The notes below the pieces were generated by a model. The model saw only the letters and a program-made list of their open reading frames with translations. It was not told the origin of the DNA and made no database searches. Positions 26,985 through 36,924 of a stretch of DNA of 64,000 nucleotides are shown in pieces (position 1 is the stretch's first letter; the number at the start of each line of letters is the position of its first letter). The position numbers were made by a program, and so were the translations under genes. The DNA is from Weissella diestrammenae (GTDB taxonomy: Bacteria; Bacillota; Bacilli; Lactobacillales; Lactobacillaceae): NCBI RefSeq assembly GCF_014397255.1, contig NZ_CP060724.1, positions 1,240,001 through 1,304,000 on the forward strand, given 5' to 3'.

Positions 26985-29265
26985 ACAGGCAAAGATAAAG
27001 AGTTTTGGTCGGTGGTCGGATGAAACCTTTGAATTTGATTCAGGATTACAGGTTGTTTTTGGATTAAATGAAGCGGGAAAAACGTCATTGCATCAGTTTA
27101 TTAGTGGTGTTCTGTTTGGATATCCACAGGCACGATCAAACAAGATCAAAACCTTTGAGAATCAAGGACACAACATCTATGGCGGTAGTCTGATTATTGA
27201 AACTAATCAGGGCTTTTTTGAAATTGAACGTCTTGGGCGAACCGATTCAAAATTACAAGTGATTGATTGTGCTAATCAAGTACATGAAGATAATCCAGAA
27301 CAAAAATTGACAGAAATCCTAGGCCCATTAACGCGCGAAATATTTTCAGCAATTTATAGTTTTGATCAAGAAAGTCTACTGCAAATTTATAGTTTAAAAC
27401 CGGCTGATTTAAATGATCATTTACGACGTATGGTGATGCCAGGAGCAGAAGCATGGTTGACCGTTGCGACCAGCTTGGAAAAAGAAACTGCATTGCAAAT
27501 GGGAACGACAAAGACTGCCAAACGTCCGATTAATATGGCTTTGTCCCATTTAGAATTAAATGAGACAAATTATTTACAGGCTTTACAGACGGCACCAGAT
27601 ATGGCGCAACTTAATTTGGCAAGGCAGGCCGCTGATGAGCAAGTGAAACAATTATCACGTCAAATTGAGCAAGTGCAAGAACAAAAATTACAAATGAAGC
27701 AGTTAGCTAGTCAGCAGCCGATTTTTCAAAAGAAACAGGCGCTTAAGTCAGAAATGGATCAACGATTGGCGCCACTTGATAAAAGCAAAGTTAATCAAGT
27801 GACGCAATTGTTAGCCCAGCAAAAAAATTTGCAAACTGTGGGTCAACAAACACATGTAGATGATCAACAGTTGACCTATACAAAAACAATAATTTCTGAT
27901 ATTGATCGATTGGTTGATCAAAGACAGAAACTAAATCATCAACGAGAAACAAAGGTCGATCAACAACATTTGATTTTAAGCCATTATCCAATGGATACTT
28001 TACCAGAACCGTTGTCTCAATCAGAATATGTGCGCTTAACAGAACGCCAAAAGCAACAAAATAGTCATTCTCAGCAACGAACAATTGGCCTAGTGATAGG
28101 CTTGATAATGTGTATCGGTGGCATGATTTTGCAGAAATCAGCAATTGCTTTCATTGGCGGTATTATCGGTGTTATTTCTTATTTCAGTGCACAATGGTTG
28201 ATTAAAAAAACAGCAGTACATGTGGATTATCCAGTTGAGGATATTTTAAAAATGCAGCCTGACTTGCGCTTGTTTCAAGATCTGAAGCTACAAATTCTAC
28301 GAGTTGATGAGCAATTGGAACAAATTAATCAAGTAATAACAGATAATATGCAACAGATTCACTGGTTAGATGAATCAAATGATTTATTGCAAATCAAACA
28401 ACGTTTTGCTGAGATTAACGTTTTACGTGAACAGCAGACACGTCAAAAAGTTGAACAATTACAATTGGAGACTAAGATTCAAACGTATTTCACACAATTA
28501 GGAATACAAGATGAGGCAGAATTGTTGGATAGGTTAGCATATGATCAAATAACTGAAAAGTTAAAAAATGAGTATGGCATGATTGAACAACAGCTGGTAG
28601 ACGTAGCACCGGAAGATATGGCAAAGTTAAATCAGACGTCAGTATTAAGCGATGAAACATCAACATTAACAACACAACTACATGCGCAACAGCAACAATT
28701 AGCAGCACTGAATTATCAATGGCAGGAGTTGGGTCGAGATGGGGCACTTGGCCTTGCACAGCAAAAACTTAATAATGAACGAACAGAAGTGATTCAAATG
28801 TTGCAAGATTATTTTGTACATCGTCTTGCAAGCATCTGGATTCAAAAGACATTGGATGTAGCAATTGGTGACCAATTACCGCGTTTAATTCAAATTGCAA
28901 ACCAATTTTTGGCACGATTAACACAGGGTCGGTATACTGAAATTAAATATACAAAAACATTATTGCGTGTTGTCACATCTCAGGGTGAATTGGTTAATCT
29001 GATTGATATATCTAAAGGAACAGCGGAGCAAGTATATGTGGCACTCCGGTTGGCCTTTATCAAGCAATCAGAGTTGAAATTTCAATTCCCAATATTAATT
29101 GATGATGCTTTTGTTGACTTTGATGTGCATCGCCGTGAGAGCATTAATCAAATATTAGATGAGTTTGTGCAAGCAGGTTATCAAGTTGTTTATTTTACTG
29201 CCCATCGCGGTCAATATCAAAGAGTAATTGATCTAAATGTGAGACAGCATGAGAATAGAGTGTAA
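26974..29265 (+). CDS. yhaN: YhaN-like SMC/Rad50-type AAA ATPase
   Basis: A 763-aa ATPase with Walker A FGLNEAGKTSLHQ near the N-terminus and a C-terminal signature region (ISKGTAEQVYVALRLAF) and Walker B PILIDDAFVDFD. Between them lies a long Gln-rich coiled coil interrupted by a hydrophobic hairpin (IGLVIGLIMCIGGMILQKSAIAFIGGIIGVISYF, about residues 366-400), also seen in YhaN, which suggests membrane attachment. GTG 26974 has AAGGAGG 8 bp upstream. Works with YhaO. Confidence 0.93.
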   Translation: MWIKQAKIKSFGRWSDETFEFDSGLQVVFGLNEAGKTSLHQFISGVLFGYPQARSNKIKTFENQGHNIYGGSLIIETNQGFFEIERLGRTDSKLQVIDCANQVHEDNPEQKLTEILGPLTREIFSAIYSFDQESLLQIYSLKPADLNDHLRRMVMPGAEAWLTVATSLEKETALQMGTTKTAKRPINMALSHLELNETNYLQALQTAPDMAQLNLARQAADEQVKQLSRQIEQVQEQKLQMKQLASQQPIFQKKQALKSEMDQRLAPLDKSKVNQVTQLLAQQKNLQTVGQQTHVDDQQLTYTKTIISDIDRLVDQRQKLNHQRETKVDQQHLILSHYPMDTLPEPLSQSEYVRLTERQKQQNSHSQQRTIGLVIGLIMCIGGMILQKSAIAFIGGIIGVISYFSAQWLIKKTAVHVDYPVEDILKMQPDLRLFQDLKLQILRVDEQLEQINQVITDNMQQIHWLDESNDLLQIKQRFAEINVLREQQTRQKVEQLQLETKIQTYFTQLGIQDEAELLDRLAYDQITEKLKNEYGMIEQQLVDVAPEDMAKLNQTSVLSDETSTLTTQLHAQQQQLAALNYQWQELGRDGALGLAQQKLNNERTEVIQMLQDYFVHRLASIWIQKTLDVAIGDQLPRLIQIANQFLARLTQGRYTEIKYTKTLLRVVTSQGELVNLIDISKGTAEQVYVALRLAFIKQSELKFQFPILIDDAFVDFDVHRRESINQILDEFVQAGYQVVYFTAHRGQYQRVIDLNVRQHENRV

Positions 29266-29303
29266 CTAATTGATGATATTAAGTAATAAGGAGCGTGAAT
29301 AAG

Positions 29304-30257
29304 ATGAGTGATTCAAAACAACTTCGAGATTATCAAGTTGATGAAAATATAAACGGGTTTGTATTGCTAAAACAAATTGATACACGGGTTACTAATAGTG
29401 GTAAACCATACTTAGCAATTACGGTTGCAGATCGATCAATGGAAATTTCGGGTATGAAGTGGGATACAACTGAAAACGAAGCTGCAGCTTTAAAGGTGGG
29501 CGAAGTTGTTGCAATTTCGGCTGTTAGACAAGAATATCGTGATAAGCCCCAACTAAAATTCTTTGAAATTCGTCCAACAACTCTAGGCGAGCCGAATAAT
29601 CCGGCAGATTATATGGCTTCAGGTCCAATGAAAGCAAAGGAAATGGAGGAAGAAGTCAATGCACTACTTTTTCAAATTGTAAATCCAACATGGCAAAGAG
29701 TCGTGAGATTTCTTTTGAACCAGTATCATGAACAGTTCTTTACGTATCCGGCAGCGAAATCAAATCATCATGCCTTTGCTGGTGGATTAGGCTTCCATTC
29801 ACTATCGATTGCTAGATTAGCGCAATCTGTCGTTAAACAATACCCAAATGTTGATGGTAGTTTATTACTAGCCAGTGCACTTCTACATGATTTAGGGAAA
29901 GTAATCGAGCTATCCGGACCAATTGCAACGACTTACACAATTCCTGGTAATTTAATTGGTCATATCGTGCTAATTGATGAACAGATTGTTTTGGCAGCAC
30001 AGGAGTTAAACTTGGACTTGTTTAGTGAAGATATGGTAGTCTTACGGCATGTTATCTTGGCGCATCATGGACAGCTAGAATATGGGTCACCAGTACGTCC
30101 GTTGATTAAAGAAGCAAATATCCTACATCAACTTGATGAACTCGATGCCAATATACAAAGTTTTGATAATGCATTGGCGGAGACGAATCCTGGTGAATTT
30201 GGGGCAAAATCATGGGCGTTAGATAATCGATCAATTTATAAACCAACTGAAAAGTGA
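29304..30257 (+). CDS. yhaM: 3'-5' exoribonuclease YhaM
   Basis: A 317-aa nuclease with an N-terminal OB fold (residues 15-90) and an HD domain: HHAFAGGLGFHSLSIARLA, ALLHDLGKVIEL and LAHHGQLEYGSP. YhaM trims RNA 3' ends and can act on ssDNA. The position right behind yhaO-yhaN is conserved. ATG 29304 follows AAGGAG. An in-frame GTG at 29295 is too close to that SD. Confidence 0.95.
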   Translation: MSDSKQLRDYQVDENINGFVLLKQIDTRVTNSGKPYLAITVADRSMEISGMKWDTTENEAAALKVGEVVAISAVRQEYRDKPQLKFFEIRPTTLGEPNNPADYMASGPMKAKEMEEEVNALLFQIVNPTWQRVVRFLLNQYHEQFFTYPAAKSNHHAFAGGLGFHSLSIARLAQSVVKQYPNVDGSLLLASALLHDLGKVIELSGPIATTYTIPGNLIGHIVLIDEQIVLAAQELNLDLFSEDMVVLRHVILAHHGQLEYGSPVRPLIKEANILHQLDELDANIQSFDNALAETNPGEFGAKSWALDNRSIYKPTEK

Positions 30258-30267
30258 GGTTAGATAT

Positions 30268-31788
30268 ATGGCGAAGCAACTGACAGGTGATGATTTACAT
30301 GAATTGTTGAAAGAACAAGCATTGTTGGAAGAAAACATGGCTCTTTTAAGTTGGGATCAGTTGACGGGAATGCCTGTTAAATCTGGCGAATTTCGAGCAG
30401 AATTAATGGCATATTTAACAAAACGTTATTTGAAAGTCACGACAGGTAAGAAAGCGAAAGCGCTATTAGATTATTATCAGTTACCAAACAATCAATCGAC
30501 ACTTAGTATTGATGATCAAGCCTTATTTCAGCGCTTCTCACATGATATTAAGTATGTGATTAACGTACCTGCAGACGATTATATTGCATTTGAACGTCTA
30601 AAAATTATGGCACAAGATGCGTGGGCTGCTGCACGAGAAAAAAATGATTATGCGATTTTTAAGCCGTACCTTGAAAAACTCATTCATATGACAAAACAAC
30701 TGATTCCTTTATGGCAAACGGATGAGCAAACACCCTATGATGTACTATTGGGTCAGTACGAACAGGGCCTAACGACTAAAAAACTAGATTCTATCTTTAA
30801 TCAAGTAAAGCAGGGTCTTGGTGCTTTACAACAAGAACTTCAATTAAATGGGGAAACACCTGATAACCAATTTTTGCATCGCTCAGTGCCTAAAGGCTTG
30901 CAATTGCGATATATTCAGCCGACCATTCAGCGACTCGGTTTTGATTTTGAACGTGGGCGATTAGATGATACGGTACACCCATTTATGCAGGATATGAACC
31001 GTAATGATGCACGTATTACAACACGCTGGTCTGATAGGGACTTCAAAATGGCTGTGCTTGGTTTATTTCATGAAGCTGGTCATGGTATGTTTGCACAGAA
31101 TGTCGATTCAAAATGGGATTATACGCCCTTTAATAAGGGGATTGCGATGAGTATTCACGAATCACAGTCTTTGTTCAATGAAGTGATAATCGGACAGGAT
31201 GAAGCATTCTGGTACCATGAATACCCTAAACTACAGGATATATTTGGTGATGTACTGGCAGATATTTCATTCGAACAATTTTATGATGGTTGGATGAAAA
31301 CAGAACCAACACTCATCCGAACTGAGGCCGATCCACTAACGTATCCATTACACATTATTATTCGCTATGAAATTGAAAAAGCAATTTTTAATGATGACCT
31401 GGATGTATCAGAGTTACCAGCACTATGGCGAGAAAAATATAGAACATATTTAGGTGTTGTACCAGAAGATGATGTCACAGGTATCTTACAAGATATCCAT
31501 TGGGCAGATGCCAGTTTTGGCTATTTTCCATCGTATGCATTGGGACATTTATACGCTGCGCAATTTAGATATGCAATGAATAAGGAGCTGGATATCTCTA
31601 GTTTGTTACAATCAGGTGATTATCAGCCATTAATTGATTGGCGCCGAAATCATATTTGGCAATATGGTGCATCGAAATCGCCAAGTGATATATTATTGAC
31701 AGCGACAGGAGAGCCGCTAAATCCAAATTATTGGCTTGATTTACAACGAAAACGGTATGAAAAAGTTTATCAAGTAAAAGTGGATTGA
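30268..31788 (+). CDS. M32-family metallocarboxypeptidase
   Basis: A 506-aa cytosolic zinc carboxypeptidase (thermostable carboxypeptidase 1/YpwA family). LGLFHEAGHGMFAQN carries the HExxH site, ISIHESQSLFNEVIIGQ supplies the downstream Glu, and IRTEADPLTYPLHIIIRYEIEKAIF is the family-specific block. Length is normal. It removes C-terminal residues from peptides. SD GAGG lies 10 bp before ATG. Confidence 0.95.
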   Translation: MAKQLTGDDLHELLKEQALLEENMALLSWDQLTGMPVKSGEFRAELMAYLTKRYLKVTTGKKAKALLDYYQLPNNQSTLSIDDQALFQRFSHDIKYVINVPADDYIAFERLKIMAQDAWAAAREKNDYAIFKPYLEKLIHMTKQLIPLWQTDEQTPYDVLLGQYEQGLTTKKLDSIFNQVKQGLGALQQELQLNGETPDNQFLHRSVPKGLQLRYIQPTIQRLGFDFERGRLDDTVHPFMQDMNRNDARITTRWSDRDFKMAVLGLFHEAGHGMFAQNVDSKWDYTPFNKGIAMSIHESQSLFNEVIIGQDEAFWYHEYPKLQDIFGDVLADISFEQFYDGWMKTEPTLIRTEADPLTYPLHIIIRYEIEKAIFNDDLDVSELPALWREKYRTYLGVVPEDDVTGILQDIHWADASFGYFPSYALGHLYAAQFRYAMNKELDISSLLQSGDYQPLIDWRRNHIWQYGASKSPSDILLTATGEPLNPNYWLDLQRKRYEKVYQVKVD

Positions 31789-31792
31789 TTAT

Positions 31793-31819
31793 TCTATTTA
31801 CTTTTTGTAAGTAAAATAG
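31793..31819. repeat. Inverted repeat between carboxypeptidase and nitroreductase genes
   Basis: CTATTTACTT and AAGTAAAATAG pair with one bulge around TTTGT. The T tract typical of a terminator is missing, so it may be a weak terminator or an mRNA-stabilising hairpin. Confidence 0.45.
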
Positions 31820-31872
31820 TAATCTTAATGATGTTAGCAATAAACCAATTAAAGAAAGTGGAGATTAATATC

Positions 31873-32481
31873 ATGACATTAGCAGAGAATTTCTTGAATT
31901 TGGAAGCCAAGCGACGTTCAATTTACGCATTGGGAAAGCAAGTAACGGTTGGTGATGATCAATTAGTTTCATTAATTGAAACGGCAATTAAAGAAGCACC
32001 AACATCGTTTAATAATCAAACTGTTCGGGCTGTCATTCTATTTGGTGAGAAGCATGATCAGGCTTGGGATTTGGTTGCTGATCGTTTGAAGTCAGAGGTA
32101 CCAGATGAAGCAGCATGGGAAGCGACCCAAAACAAAGTCAATGGATTTAAAGCAGGTTATGCAACTGTATTGTTCTATACTGATACGGACGTTGTAAAAC
32201 AATTTGAAAATGACTTTGCGTTGTATGCGGATAATTTTTATGATTGGTCAGAACAAGGGCATGGAATTGCAACTTATGCGACGTGGCTTGCCATTACAGA
32301 AGCAGGTTTAGGTGGCACAATTCAGCATTATAATCCACTTATTGACGATAGTTTTGCACAAGCATTTGACATTCCATCTAACTGGCGGTTGCGGTCACAA
32401 TTTGTTATTGGTTCAATTGAAGCACCGGCAGGAGAGAAAACATATTTGGCAGATGACGATCGTTTCAAAGTTTTAAAATAA
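31873..32481 (+). CDS. Nitroreductase-family oxidoreductase
   Basis: A 202-aa FMN-dependent enzyme. RRSIYALGKQV near the N-terminus binds FMN phosphate, APTSFNNQTVRAVILFG is the family's second block, and GLGGTIQHYNPLIDDSFAQAFDIPSNWRLRSQFVIGSIEAP the third. It belongs with the YdgI/hydroperoxide-induced Lactobacillales nitroreductases. The substrate is unknown. ATG 31873 follows GTGGAG. Confidence 0.9.
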   Translation: MTLAENFLNLEAKRRSIYALGKQVTVGDDQLVSLIETAIKEAPTSFNNQTVRAVILFGEKHDQAWDLVADRLKSEVPDEAAWEATQNKVNGFKAGYATVLFYTDTDVVKQFENDFALYADNFYDWSEQGHGIATYATWLAITEAGLGGTIQHYNPLIDDSFAQAFDIPSNWRLRSQFVIGSIEAPAGEKTYLADDDRFKVLK

Positions 32482-32531
32482 TCATTCCTAATTGAATGAC
32501 ATAGTTTTATGGGTTATTTTATACCTTTTAC

Positions 32532-32637
32532 TTGAAATGATGGTTCAAATTTGGTATATTTATATCTGGTTTGAAAAGCCATATTAACGATGTTCCGCTG
32601 GTCGGATGATTAATGAATGTCGATTAGGAGATTTGAT
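32532..32637 (+). promoter_or_regulatory. Promoter and leader of rplS (L19 leader candidate)
   Basis: TTGAAA (32532) and TATATT (32555) are spaced by exactly 17 bp. About 65 nt of 5' UTR follow, with a structured GC-richer part (CGATGTTCCGCTGGTCGG). Firmicutes rplS genes often carry an autoregulatory leader. I did not check it against that model. Confidence 0.6.
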
Positions 32638-32994
32638 ATGCGTCAAAATGCATTGTTAGAAAAGTTGACTGAATCACAATTACGGAGTGATGTCCCTGAT
32701 TTCCGTGCCGGAGATACAGTTAAGGTTTATGCACGTATCGTCGAAGGATCACGTGAACGTATCCAATTGTTTGAAGGTGTTGTAATCAAGCGTAAGGGTG
32801 CTGGTATCCAAGCAACTTACACTGTTCGTAAGATTTCGAGCGGTGTAGGTGTTGAACGTACTTTCCCATTACATTCACCACGTGTTGATAAGATTGAAGT
32901 TGTTCGTTACGGTCGTGTTCGTCGTGCGAAGTTGTACTATTTGCGTGCATTGCACGGTAAAGCAGCTCGTATCAAAGAAGCTCGTCGCGGTTAA
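32638..32994 (+). CDS. rplS: Ribosomal protein L19
   Basis: A 118-aa 50S protein at the subunit interface. The core [76 protein letters not shown] is unmistakable. TAGGAG lies 8 bp before ATG 32638. It stands alone here, away from trmD/rimM. Confidence 0.98.
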   Translation: MRQNALLEKLTESQLRSDVPDFRAGDTVKVYARIVEGSRERIQLFEGVVIKRKGAGIQATYTVRKISSGVGVERTFPLHSPRVDKIEVVRYGRVRRAKLYYLRALHGKAARIKEARRG

Positions 32995-33010
32995 TTTGAA
33001 CAGCATAAAA

Positions 33011-33040
33011 AACTATCCGATAGTTCGGATAGTTTTTTTG
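33011..33040 (+). terminator. Terminator after rplS
   Basis: AACTATCCGA and TCGGATAGTT form a perfect 10-bp stem around TAGT with a T tract. Confidence 0.93.
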
Positions 33041-33137
33041 TTGCATTAAATAATTTTTGCATTTTGTTAATAGATGCAGAGCGGCATTATTTCACGTATA
33101 ATAGATTAAATATAGAGAATAAATAAAGGAGCGCAAA

Positions 33138-34973
33138 ATGAATATTGAAGAAATGCAGGCGCGCCAAAAACATATCCGTAATTTTAGTATTGTGGCTCAT
33201 ATTGATCATGGGAAATCAACGATTTCTGATCGGATACTAGAGGCCACACATACTGTAGCTGCTCGAGATATGCAGTCTCAGCTTTTAGATACCATGGATT
33301 TAGAACGAGAACGTGGTATTACGATTAAGATGAACGCCGTTGAGGTGCACTATCAGGCAAACGATGGCGAAACTTATATTTTTCATTTAGTCGATACACC
33401 AGGTCACGTAGATTTTTCATACGAAGTCTCACGCTCACTAGCTGCGGCTGATGGCGCAATTTTGGTTGTTGATGCTGCACAAGGGGTTGAAGCCCAAACG
33501 TTAGCGAATGTTTATCTAGCATTGGATAACGATTTGGAGATTTTACCTCTGATTAATAAAATTGATTTGCCTGCAGCTGACCCAGAGGGTGTCCGAAAAG
33601 AAATTGAAGATGTAATCGGTTTAGATGCATCTGATGCTGTGCTCGCCTCAGCGAAGCAAGGCGTTGGTATTCCTGAATTATTAGAACAAATTGTGCATAA
33701 GCTACCTGCACCTATAGGCGACCTAGAAGCACCATTAAAAGCGCTGATTTTTGATTCATCATACGATGCGTACAAAGGGGTTATCTTAACCTTACGCGTA
33801 ATGGATGGTGTTGTACGACCAGGCGATAAAATTCGTTTTATGAATTCGGGTGCTGAGTATGAAGTGACCGAAGTTGGTGTTAATTCACCTTATCCGATTA
33901 AAAGAGATGAGTTGATGGCGGGGGATATTGGTTATTTAGCCGCGTCAATTAAGAACATTCGTGATGCAAGGCCGGGTGATACAATAACTACTGTAACCAA
34001 TGGCGCAAGTGAAGCGCTTGCGGGTTACAAGCCTATGACTCCGATGGTATATTCGGGATTATATCCGTCAGATAACGCAAAATATAATGATTTAAGAGAA
34101 GCGCTTGAGAAATTGCAACTAAATGATGCATCATTAGAATTCGAACCAGAAACGTCCCAGGCGCTCGGATTTGGGTTTAGAACTGGGTTCTTGGGTATGT
34201 TGCATATGGATGTGATTCAAGAACGTCTCGAACGTGAATTTGATATGGATTTGATTACAACTGCACCGTCAGTGACCTATCATGCCTATATGAAAGACGG
34301 AACTAAAGTAGAGGTTGCCAATCCATCAGAACTACCGGATCCGGGACTAATTGATTATATTGAAGAGCCATTTGTTCATGCACAGATTATGGTACCAAAT
34401 GATTATGTTGGCGCAGTAATGGATTTGGCACAACGTAAACGTGGTGAATTTGATACCATGGATTATTTGGATGCAAATCGTGTCAATGTTAAATATTTTC
34501 TACCACTATCAGAAGTTATCTTTGAATTTTTTGATAAGTTAAAATCTTCAACTCGAGGATACGCATCATTAGATTATGAATTAGCTGGCTATCGTCGTTC
34601 TGACTTAGTTAAAATTGATATTCTTTTGAATGGTGAAAAAGTGGATGCGTTAAGTTTTATTGTGCACAAAGATTTTGCACAAGAACGAGGACGCATTATT
34701 ACGGCGAAATTAAAAGAACTTATTCCACGTCGTAATTTTGAAATCCCGGTACAAGCTGCCATTGGTGCAAAAATTATTGCACGTTCAACCATTAAAGCTT
34801 ACCGGAAAGATGTGACATCAAAAATTCATACAGGTGATCCGGATCGACGGGCAAAATTATTGGATAAGCAGAAGCGTGGTAAGGCACGAATGAAGTCTGT
34901 CGGGACTGTTGATGTGCCACAGGAAGCATTTATGGCTGTTTTGAAGACAGGCGATGAAGAAACAAAGAAATAG
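33138..34973 (+). CDS. lepA: Elongation factor 4 (LepA)
   Basis: A 611-aa translational GTPase. G-domain motifs are [23 protein letters not shown] and NKID. The domain order (G, II, III, V and the LepA-specific C-terminal domain with [14 protein letters not shown] and [15 protein letters not shown]) separates it from EF-G and TypA. It acts on stalled or stressed ribosomes. SD AAGGAG is 8 bp before ATG. Confidence 0.97.
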   Translation: MNIEEMQARQKHIRNFSIVAHIDHGKSTISDRILEATHTVAARDMQSQLLDTMDLERERGITIKMNAVEVHYQANDGETYIFHLVDTPGHVDFSYEVSRSLAAADGAILVVDAAQGVEAQTLANVYLALDNDLEILPLINKIDLPAADPEGVRKEIEDVIGLDASDAVLASAKQGVGIPELLEQIVHKLPAPIGDLEAPLKALIFDSSYDAYKGVILTLRVMDGVVRPGDKIRFMNSGAEYEVTEVGVNSPYPIKRDELMAGDIGYLAASIKNIRDARPGDTITTVTNGASEALAGYKPMTPMVYSGLYPSDNAKYNDLREALEKLQLNDASLEFEPETSQALGFGFRTGFLGMLHMDVIQERLEREFDMDLITTAPSVTYHAYMKDGTKVEVANPSELPDPGLIDYIEEPFVHAQIMVPNDYVGAVMDLAQRKRGEFDTMDYLDANRVNVKYFLPLSEVIFEFFDKLKSSTRGYASLDYELAGYRRSDLVKIDILLNGEKVDALSFIVHKDFAQERGRIITAKLKELIPRRNFEIPVQAAIGAKIIARSTIKAYRKDVTSKIHTGDPDRRAKLLDKQKRGKARMKSVGTVDVPQEAFMAVLKTGDEETKK

Positions 34974-35019
34974 GGTAACGATACCTGTTTTAAATCTCAT
35001 GAAATGTTATACAAGCCCA

Positions 35020-35103
35020 ATGAAATGTGGTACAATAATTTAGTTAATAAAACTGACTCTGGTCCAAATCATTGAGAGAGGCCAGGGCTATAAGGAGAAC
35101 ATC
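35020..35103 (+). promoter_or_regulatory. Promoter and leader hairpin of rpmE2
   Basis: An extended -10 TGGTACAAT precedes a leader in which CTCTGG(TCC) pairs with GG(CCAGGG) around an AT-rich loop, ending close to AAGGAG. Autoregulation by L31 is possible but inferred. Confidence 0.45.
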
Positions 35104-35346
35104 ATGCAAGCAGGAATTCACCCAGAATATCGTGACGTTGTATTCGTTGATACAACTACTGGTGCAAAGTTTTTAGCTGGTTCAACAGTTAATACAAATG
35201 AAACAGTTGATTTTGAAGGCGCAACCTACCCAATGGTTCGTATTGAAACATCATCAGATTCACACCCATTCTACACTGGTAAGGCTAAGTTTACTCAAGC
35301 TGACGGTGCAGTTGACAAGTTTAACAAGAAGTACGGTTTGAAATAA
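35104..35346 (+). CDS. rpmE2: Ribosomal protein L31 type B
   Basis: An 80-aa L31 without zinc-binding Cys pairs, therefore type B (zinc-independent form). [29 protein letters not shown] and [13 protein letters not shown] are family blocks. SD AAGGAG. The prophage lies directly downstream, and this 3' region is the probable insertion site. Confidence 0.96.
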   Translation: MQAGIHPEYRDVVFVDTTTGAKFLAGSTVNTNETVDFEGATYPMVRIETSSDSHPFYTGKAKFTQADGAVDKFNKKYGLK

Positions 35347-35360
35347 TTAGAAATCGTTTA

Positions 35361-35412
35361 TAACCCTGTTGTTACGGTACAAACGCCGTTGCAATGGGGC
35401 TTTTCTTTATAT
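35361..35412 (+). terminator. Terminator after rpmE2
   Basis: CCC-GTTG-ACGG pairs with CCGT-CAAT-GGGG over an interrupted stem, followed by CTTTTCTTTAT. Confidence 0.6.
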
Positions 35413-35460
35413 AAAAAGGTTGTGACTGCGCATGATAATTTGTTTTTTGTCGTTAAATTA

Positions 35461-35540
35461 GGGCACCTTTTGGGAACTTTTGAGTGCATTTTTTAAACTT
35501 GGGCACCCTTTTAAAAAAGTTATTTGTTGGGCACCCTTAT
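35461..35540. repeat. GGGCACC direct repeats, probable left phage attachment region
   Basis: GGGCACC(C)TT occurs at 35461, 35501 and 35529, between rpmE2 and the 3' end of the integrase gene. This is where the left attachment site and integrase arm-binding repeats should lie. I could not find the matching core at the other prophage end. Confidence 0.45.
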
Positions 35541-35541
35541 A

Positions 35542-36615
35542 TTATTGACCTAAAATATCTAACGTTCTTCCAGCTTCCAAATCTCTTTTGCTGCTTAAAA
35601 GATGAGTATAGACATTCTGAGTTACTGATATGCTTGAATGTCCTAGGCGAGCGGAAACGTATTTTATATCGACATCATGGTTAAGCAAAATAGACGCATG
35701 AGTATGTCGTAATCCATGTGGTGAAATTATTTTTGATGCTCCAATTGAAGTTAATAGCGAAGATAAATGTTTTCCTACAGCTCTTGTATCACTAGTTTCT
35801 CCAAAAATATGTTCATCAAGTGGAGAACACTCAGAAATATATCTATTCAACTGATCAAAAAATTTATTAGGCATTTCTATATGACGAATAGACGAGTTGG
35901 TCTTTGGTTTAACAAATTCAAAGGGGCGATGAGCCGTCTTGGATTTAGTAACACTAATTGTGTTATTTCTAAAATCAATATCATTCATCGTTAATGCGAA
36001 GGTTTCACTTATACGCATGCCGGATAAAGCAGTAGTGTAAATAATCATTAACCATCGATTTAATGGATAATTCTCAATATGATGAACCATGTTATTAAAA
36101 TCTGATTCTTCTAAAAATTTTTGGCTACTATCTTTTGACGCGTGGCCGTTAATTTTAACCCGAAAAGTAGGGTCTTTGTCTAATATACCCTCTGATACAG
36201 CATCCTTAAGAACCATTCCAACATTTACTGACAAGCCTCTAACAGTAGATTTGGCGTGAGTTTCTGCAAAATCATTTAAGAATTTTTGAAAAACATTCTT
36301 AGTAATATCGGAAATCTTTATACCTTCAAAATATTCACTCACTTCTTTTTGAGCAGAGTAGTGCGTTATGAATGTTTGTCTTGCTACATCTGATTTTTCA
36401 TATTTTGCAATCCACTCATCAAAATAATTAGGGAATAATATTTTTTTATTAATATCATTCTCGCTCATCTTTTGTTTATTTTTAAAATCAATCGTATATT
36501 CTTCTGCTTCTTTTTTTGTTCTAAATCCTGACTTTGTTGCACGTTTCCGTTTTCCTTGATTATCACGATAAGAGATAATGGACCTCCAAGTTTTCCCGCG
36601 TTTTTCGTACGATAT
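35542..36615 (-). CDS. int: Phage tyrosine integrase, normal start codon apparently lost
   Basis: A tyrosine recombinase that would integrate and excise the prophage. Catalytic residues are visible: Arg in SGMRISETFAL, HxxR in HGLRHTHAS, and LGHSSISVTQNVYTHL with His and the nucleophile Tyr. The reading frame continues upstream of the first ATG (36468) through the conserved N-terminal DNA-binding domain (YEKRGKTWRSIISYRDNQ, SGFRTKKEAEE) to an ATA codon at 36613-36615 that stands where ATG is expected, 9 nt after AGG. No ATG, GTG or TTG exists between there and the upstream stop. The 308-aa form from 36468 would lack the arm-binding domain. Confidence 0.85.
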   Translation of the reverse strand: MSYEKRGKTWRSIISYRDNQGKRKRATKSGFRTKKEAEEYTIDFKNKQKMSENDINKKILFPNYFDEWIAKYEKSDVARQTFITHYSAQKEVSEYFEGIKISDITKNVFQKFLNDFAETHAKSTVRGLSVNVGMVLKDAVSEGILDKDPTFRVKINGHASKDSSQKFLEESDFNNMVHHIENYPLNRWLMIIYTTALSGMRISETFALTMNDIDFRNNTISVTKSKTAHRPFEFVKPKTNSSIRHIEMPNKFFDQLNRYISECSPLDEHIFGETSDTRAVGKHLSSLLTSIGASKIISPHGLRHTHASILLNHDVDIKYVSARLGHSSISVTQNVYTHLLSSKRDLEAGRTLDILGQ

Positions 36616-36677
36616 TAGCTTAAACCTAACCTTTCTTTCGTTTTAAGAGCAGTTTAAAGACATGCCCAGGTCTGTGG

Positions 36678-36768
36678 TATAATTTATACAGAAAAGAGCT
36701 AGTGATAGTGCTTTTTACGTGAATCACATCCTACTGTTTGCCGACGGGGGGATGTGATTTTTTTATTA
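36678..36768 (+). ncRNA. Possible small RNA: promoter followed by terminator, no ORF
   Basis: An extended -10 TGGTATAAT (TATAAT at 36678) is followed about 45 nt later by AATCACATCC and GGATGTGATT, a 10-bp stem with a G-rich loop and T7. No open frame fits between. It would give an RNA of about 75 nt. The -35 is weak. Confidence 0.45.
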
Positions 36769-36924
36769 GTCGTTCAAATTATATTGATATGATGAATTCA
36801 ACAATTCGTGTTTTTACCATTCTTCAATTTTTTTACAAGAGAGGATTCAAGAGCAGAAGTAAATAAGAAAAGTGAAAGCATAAGATACATAAAGAAAAAT
36901 TTTTGTTAAACAGATATTTTTATA
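36769..36924. other. AT-rich spacer in prophage
   Basis: No gene or repeat recognised between the possible small RNA and the end of the next minus-strand gene. Confidence 0.5.

Noticed and set aside
35350-35540. tRNA gene as integration site
   Set aside because: No cloverleaf-forming sequence is visible. The insertion lies behind rpmE2.
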